Shown here one piece after another: positions 60,253 through 64,000 of a DNA stretch of 64,000 nt (its first letter is position 1; each line of letters opens with the position of its first letter). Below the pieces are notes generated by a model. That model was not told the DNA's origin and did no database searches. It saw nothing but the letters and a program-made list of their open reading frames with translations. The stretch spans positions 992,001 through 1,056,000 of the forward strand of contig NZ_AP025293.1 in the NCBI RefSeq assembly GCF_036492425.1, read 5' to 3'. Source of the stretch: Persicobacter psychrovividus. GTDB lineage: Bacteria; Bacteroidota; Bacteroidia; Cytophagales; Cyclobacteriaceae. A program made the position numbers and the translations under genes.

Positions 60253-61143
60253 ATGAAGAATATTTATTGGATTTTTATCGTGGCCACCTTTGCGTTTGCT
60301 TGTGAAGGGCCAACACAAAAAGCGGATGCCTATGGCACCATTGAAACGGATGAGGTTCTGGTGGTGGCGCAGGGCAATGGGATCTTGAATCATTTTGCTC
60401 TTGAGCAGGGGCAGTCCCTTAAAGCTGGTGAGGTAATCGGGCAAATTGATACCGTTCAGCTGCATATTCAGCGCCGGGAAATTGAGGCGCAAAGGGTTGT
60501 TTTGCAGGCACAGCAAAAGCAAATCAGTAGCCAGATTGCAGTGCTGAAATCCGAGGAGCAAAACCTGATCAGAGAGCAAAAGCGCACGGAAAAATTATTG
60601 AAGTCAGATGCTTCCACTCCTCAGCAAAAAGAGCAGATTGATGGGCAGCTTCAGGTTTTGAAACAGAAGATCGCCAACGTAGGAGCACAATCGCTGACGG
60701 TTTCCGCCAATCGAAAAGCGCTCGATGCCAAGGAAGCATTGCTGGAAGATCAGCTGAAAAAATGCACCATCGACAATCCTGCAGCAGGCGTGGTTACCAA
60801 TAAATTTATGCAGGAGAAAGAAATGGTGAAAATCGGCAGCCCGCTCTATAAGGTCGCCAACTTGTCGGAGGTTTATGCTTGGGTGTACATTTCTGGCCGT
60901 CAGCTTTCCACGGTGAAAATTGGTGATGCTGCGCAGGTCAATTACGACCTCGACAATGGGGAGATGGGCTCATTAAGTGGGCGGATCGCTTATATTTCGG
61001 CAAAGGCAGAATTTACGCCCAAAACCATCCAGACCAAGGAGGAAAGGGTGGACTTGGTGTATGCCATGAAAATTTTGCTTCAGAATAATGGCGTTCTAAA
61101 GCTTGGAATGCCCGTAGAAGTGCATTTTTCAGCAAAAAAATAA
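60253..61143 (+). CDS. HlyD-family periplasmic adaptor (YbhG/YhiI-like)
   Basis: The 296-residue adaptor has a lipoprotein signal (WIFIVATFAFAC). It is arranged as half lipoyl (YGTIETDEVLVVAQGNGILN), coiled-coil hairpin (EIEAQRVVLQAQQKQISSQI and following), half lipoyl (CTIDNPAAGVVTNKFMQEKE), and a C-terminal barrel with AKAEFTPKTIQTKEERVDLV. That last motif is characteristic of the YbhG/YhiI group that works with ABC-2 exporters. It bridges the ABC pump and the TolC gene just upstream. Confidence 0.92.
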   Translation: MKNIYWIFIVATFAFACEGPTQKADAYGTIETDEVLVVAQGNGILNHFALEQGQSLKAGEVIGQIDTVQLHIQRREIEAQRVVLQAQQKQISSQIAVLKSEEQNLIREQKRTEKLLKSDASTPQQKEQIDGQLQVLKQKIANVGAQSLTVSANRKALDAKEALLEDQLKKCTIDNPAAGVVTNKFMQEKEMVKIGSPLYKVANLSEVYAWVYISGRQLSTVKIGDAAQVNYDLDNGEMGSLSGRIAYISAKAEFTPKTIQTKEERVDLVYAMKILLQNNGVLKLGMPVEVHFSAKK

Positions 61144-61165
61144 AGGCACCCAAGCCAATAGCATC

Positions 61166-62068
61166 ATGATAGACTGTATTAATCTTACCAAACAATATGA
61201 TGGACTCACGGCCGTAGATGCGGTCACCTTTTCGGTGAAAGAAGGGGAGCTTTTTGGGCTGATCGGCCCTGATGGTGCGGGCAAAAGTACCATTTTCCGA
61301 ATGCTGACAACCCTCGTTTTACCTGATGGAGGAGCGGCCACAGTTCAGGGGTTCGATATTGTTGCTGACTATAAAAAAATTCGACATCAGGTGGGGTATA
61401 TGCCTGCGAAATTTTCTTTATATCAGGATCTTACAGTGCAGGAAAATCTTGATTTTTTTGCAACGATTTTCAATACGACCATTGAAGAAAATTATGATTT
61501 AATACACGATATATATATACAAATAGCACCCTTTAAAGCGCGAAGGGCAGGAGATCTTTCTGGAGGGATGAAACAAAAACTGGCTTTGTGCTGTGCCCTG
61601 ATCCACCAGCCGAAAGTGCTGTTTCTTGACGAGCCCACTACAGGCGTGGATGCGGTGTCGCGTCAGGAATTTTGGCAAATGCTCCAACGGCTCAAAGCGC
61701 AGGGCATGACTATCCTGGTTTCGACCCCCTATATGGACGAGGCCAATTTGTGTGAACGAATTGCCTTGATGCAGACGGGCAAAATGATGTCTATTGATAC
61801 CCCTGATGGGATTGTTTCGCAATATCAGGGAGATTTATTTGCTGTGCAATCCAATGCCATGAGTCGGTTGTTGCGTGATCTCAGGGCTTATGAGTACGTG
61901 AAAAACTGCTTTGCTTTCGGTGATTTCCACCATTTCAATTTTTCAAACATCGGAGAAGGGCAAGTGCCTTTACTGCTGAATTACCTCAATGGCTTAGGGC
62001 ATGAAGCACTGATATGTGAAAAAATCAGGCCAACAATTGAGGATTGTTTTATACAGTTAATGCAATAA
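61166..62068 (+). CDS. ABC exporter ATPase, first half (YbhF N-terminal-like)
   Basis: The 300-residue cytoplasmic nucleotide-binding protein has Walker A GPDGAGKST (34-42), signature LSGGMKQKL, Walker B VLFLDEPTTGVD and a D-loop. The switch His of the H-loop is Pro here (STPYMDEA). The C-terminal ~90 residues (ISQYQGDLFAV region to ...PTIEDCFIQLMQ) form the YbhF/DrrA-type tail. In E. coli YbhF and RbbA both ATPases are fused; here they are separate. The next gene begins 2 bp after the stop. Confidence 0.93.
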   Translation: MIDCINLTKQYDGLTAVDAVTFSVKEGELFGLIGPDGAGKSTIFRMLTTLVLPDGGAATVQGFDIVADYKKIRHQVGYMPAKFSLYQDLTVQENLDFFATIFNTTIEENYDLIHDIYIQIAPFKARRAGDLSGGMKQKLALCCALIHQPKVLFLDEPTTGVDAVSRQEFWQMLQRLKAQGMTILVSTPYMDEANLCERIALMQTGKMMSIDTPDGIVSQYQGDLFAVQSNAMSRLLRDLRAYEYVKNCFAFGDFHHFNFSNIGEGQVPLLLNYLNGLGHEALICEKIRPTIEDCFIQLMQ

Positions 62069-62070
62069 TT

Positions 62071-62817
62071 ATGAAAGAAAATGCCGTCATAGCAGTCGAA
62101 GGGCTGACCAAAAAATTTGGTGATTTCACAGCGACCGATGCCATTACCTTTACGGTAAAAAAAGGAGAGATTTTCGGATTTTTGGGCGCGAATGGTGCGG
62201 GAAAAACCACCGCCATGCGAATGCTCTGCGGCCTGTCGGTACCGACGGCAGGAAAAGCGAAAGTGGCAGGCTTTGATGTGTATCGTGAAACGGAAAAAAT
62301 TAAGCAAAATATTGGCTATATGAGTCAAAAATTTTCGCTTTATGAAGATTTGACGGTAAAGGAAAATATCCGTTTTTTCGGAGGAATATACGGCCTGTCG
62401 GATCAGCAGATCAAGGAGAAACGGGAGGCACTGGTGCAGGAGCTCGAAATGGGAAGTGCCATCAATAAGCTCGTGGGGGATCTTCCGCTGGGCTGGAAAC
62501 AAAAGCTGGCTTTTTCTGTCGCGATTCTCCACCGCCCACAGATTGTTTTTTTGGATGAGCCAACGGGCGGGGTGGACCCGGTGACGAGGCGACAATTCTG
62601 GGATTTAATTTATAAGGCATCAGATGAGGGGATCACCGTTTTTGTAACCACTCACTATATGGATGAGGCAGAGTATTGCCATCGGGTATCGATGATGGTC
62701 GATGGGAAAATTAAAGCTCTGGACAGTCCCAAAAATCTTAAAAAGCAATTTCAGGTCGATAGTATGAATGAGGTCTTTTATCATTTGGCACGACAGGCAC
62801 AACGTAAATCCGATTGA
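62071..62817 (+). CDS. ABC exporter ATPase, second half (YbhF C-terminal-like)
   Basis: The 248-residue ATPase starts at ATG 62071; an in-frame TTG upstream would overlap the preceding gene. It has Walker A GANGAGKTT (39-47), Walker B IVFLDEPTGGVD and an intact H-loop (TTHYMDEA). The signature motif is degenerate (LPLGWKQKL instead of LSGGQ). This complements the first ATPase, which has a good signature but lacks the switch His, so a heterodimer with one competent and one weak ATP site is expected. It is coupled to the permease gene, which starts 2 bp after it ends. Confidence 0.93.
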   Translation: MKENAVIAVEGLTKKFGDFTATDAITFTVKKGEIFGFLGANGAGKTTAMRMLCGLSVPTAGKAKVAGFDVYRETEKIKQNIGYMSQKFSLYEDLTVKENIRFFGGIYGLSDQQIKEKREALVQELEMGSAINKLVGDLPLGWKQKLAFSVAILHRPQIVFLDEPTGGVDPVTRRQFWDLIYKASDEGITVFVTTHYMDEAEYCHRVSMMVDGKIKALDSPKNLKKQFQVDSMNEVFYHLARQAQRKSD

Positions 62818-62819
62818 TC

Positions 62820-63920
62820 ATGAAACAACTTTTTATATTTATAAAGAAGGAGTTCTACCACGCCTTCAGGGATAAAAAGACCCTCTTGATGCTGTTCGGC
62901 TTGCCGATCGTGCAAATCTTACTTTTTGGTTTTGCCCTGACCAACGAGATTAAGTCTTCAAAAATTGTGATATTTGACCAAGCCAAGGGTACTTACTCAC
63001 GGCAGCTGGTCGAGCGGATCAGGATCAGCAAGCAATTTGCAATCAAGGAAAACTTGCAGCACAATACGCAAATGCTGGAGGCTTTCCGTGCAGGTGATGT
63101 GAAAATGGCGATCGTAATTCCTCCAAAGTTTGGGGAACAGCTCGGGCGTGGTGAGCAATCCGCAATTCAGGTGATTACGGATGGAACGGACCCCAACACG
63201 GCAACGAATATACAAAGTTATATTGAAAATATAGTAAGCTTGTTTTTGGCTGAAAAACATTTACTAAACCCTCAACTTCAGATCATTCCAGAGGTACGGA
63301 TGTTGTATAATCCTGAACTTAAAGGGACTACAAATTTTGTGCCTGGCGTTATGGCGTTGGTACTCATGCTGGTGTGTGTACTCATGACCTCGGTCTCGAT
63401 TGTTCGGGAGAAAGAGATGGGAACCATGGAGATTCTTTTGGTGTCGCCAATGAACCCTTTTATGGTGATTATTGCCAAGGCCATTCCTTACTTTTTGGTG
63501 TCCATTGTCAATCTTATCATCATACTTTTACTGTCTGTATTCTTGCTGGGCATGCCCTTTAATGGCAGTGTTTTGCTGTTATTGGCAGAAAGTTGCCTGC
63601 TGATTTTTACCGCATTGTCTTTGGGGCTGATGATCAGTAATGTGACCAACTCGCAGCAGGCGGCCATGCTCATTTCCCTGATGGGATTGTTAATGCCCAC
63701 CATGATGTTCACGGGCTTCATGTTTCCATTGGAAAATATGCCTGTGGCCTTGCAGGTTGTGGCCAATTTTGTCCCCGCAAAGTGGTACTACATCATTGTG
63801 AAGTCGATTATGATCAAAGGTCTGGGCTTTTCAGCAATATGGAAAGAGACCTTGATTTTGGCGGTGATGTGCGTGGTGCTGTTGGTGATCAGTATTAAAA
63901 AATTTAAAATTCGGCTATAA
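62820..63920 (+). CDS. ABC-2-type permease subunit (YbhS-like)
   Basis: The 366-residue permease starts at ATG 62820. One membrane helix lies near the N-terminus (LLMLFGLPIVQILLFGFAL), followed by a ~150-residue extracytoplasmic domain. Five further helices form the ABC-2 core (MALVLMLVCVLMTSVSIVRE, EMGTMEILLVSPMNPFMVII, LLMPTMMFTGFMFPLENMPV). This is the layout of YbhS/YhhJ. The stop overlaps the next ATG by one base (TAATG), so the two permeases are translationally coupled. Confidence 0.92.
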   Translation: MKQLFIFIKKEFYHAFRDKKTLLMLFGLPIVQILLFGFALTNEIKSSKIVIFDQAKGTYSRQLVERIRISKQFAIKENLQHNTQMLEAFRAGDVKMAIVIPPKFGEQLGRGEQSAIQVITDGTDPNTATNIQSYIENIVSLFLAEKHLLNPQLQIIPEVRMLYNPELKGTTNFVPGVMALVLMLVCVLMTSVSIVREKEMGTMEILLVSPMNPFMVIIAKAIPYFLVSIVNLIIILLLSVFLLGMPFNGSVLLLLAESCLLIFTALSLGLMISNVTNSQQAAMLISLMGLLMPTMMFTGFMFPLENMPVALQVVANFVPAKWYYIIVKSIMIKGLGFSAIWKETLILAVMCVVLLVISIKKFKIRL

Positions 63921-64000
63921 TGAGAATCCTTAAATTATTGCTCCAAAAGGAGTTTCTTCAGATTTTCAGAAATAAAAGTCTGTTGCCCATGATTTTTGTA
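63920..64000 (+). CDS. Second ABC-2-type permease subunit, N-terminus only (YbhR-like)
   Basis: Only the first 27 codons are in the window: MRILKLLLQKEFLQIFRNKS followed by LLPMIFV. The opening (basic helix, KEF.QI.RN, then a membrane helix) is the usual start of an ABC-2 permease and mirrors the preceding gene (FIKKEFYHAFRDKKTLLML). The ATG shares its A with the upstream stop codon. The rest lies beyond the right edge. Confidence 0.8.
   Translation, partial: MRILKLLLQKEFLQIFRNKSLLPMIFV

Overview
The window reads as chromosomal DNA of a member of the Bacteroidota, most likely a marine Cytophagales (Persicobacter/Flammeovirga-like); the genus is inference. The evidence is two SusC/SusD outer-membrane uptake pairs, a CirA/FepA-type TonB receptor, many lipoproteins with Bacteroidota-style lipoboxes, a Reg_prop/Y_Y_Y sensor, few obvious Shine-Dalgarno sites, and TANNTTTG promoter elements. 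No rRNA, tRNA, CRISPR array, intact insertion sequence or prophage was seen.

Layout. 1-2.7 kb: the broken 5' end of a gene running off the left edge, a gene-poor stretch with repeats and hairpins, a DUF1648 membrane protein and a small secreted protein. 2.7-7.6 kb: first SusC/SusD pair. 7.7-12.2 kb: an NTF2-like protein, a DUF389 membrane protein and a glycogen-debranching-like lipoprotein. 12.6-17.7 kb: a small membrane protein paired with a hybrid histidine kinase, a rhodanese-thioredoxin lipoprotein and an outer-membrane protein with twelve ~15-residue repeats. 18.2-24.1 kb: a TolC/adaptor/RND tripartite efflux operon. 24.3-30.7 kb: a membrane AraC regulator, an SDR with an altered active site, a TonB receptor behind a promoter and palindromic operator, and an ammonium transporter. 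30.7-37 kb: a kinase-less Reg_prop sensor, then TruA and a U32 RNA hydroxylase. 37-42.9 kb: second SusC/SusD pair divergent from a WYL regulator. 43-49.3 kb: orphan acidic proteins, a two-component system and a lipoprotein with a duplicated domain. 49.4-57.3 kb: a CDF cation transporter, HrpB and ManC, interleaved with two paralogous repeat proteins of a family I cannot name. 57.5-64 kb: an acetate permease, then a TetR-controlled export operon (TolC, HlyD, two ATPases, two ABC-2 permeases) that resembles E. coli CecR-YbhGFSR with YbhF split in two; the last permease runs off the right edge.

Themes. Much of the window concerns the envelope: nutrient import (SusCD, TonB receptor, Amt, SatP), drug-type export (RND and ABC-2) and sensing (two histidine kinases, a response regulator, a Reg_prop protein, AraC, WYL and TetR regulators). 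Most genes end in clear hairpin-plus-T terminators, often bidirectional between convergent genes.

The best candidate for something undescribed is the paralogous pair at 50460-51275 and 55815-56789. Each carries a shared N-terminal module and two copies of a ~64-residue module with an EAK...F..W(L/V)...P..FP.....(Y/F)...F.L..FL pattern, faintly like the phage-integrase repeat unit but with no integrase attached.
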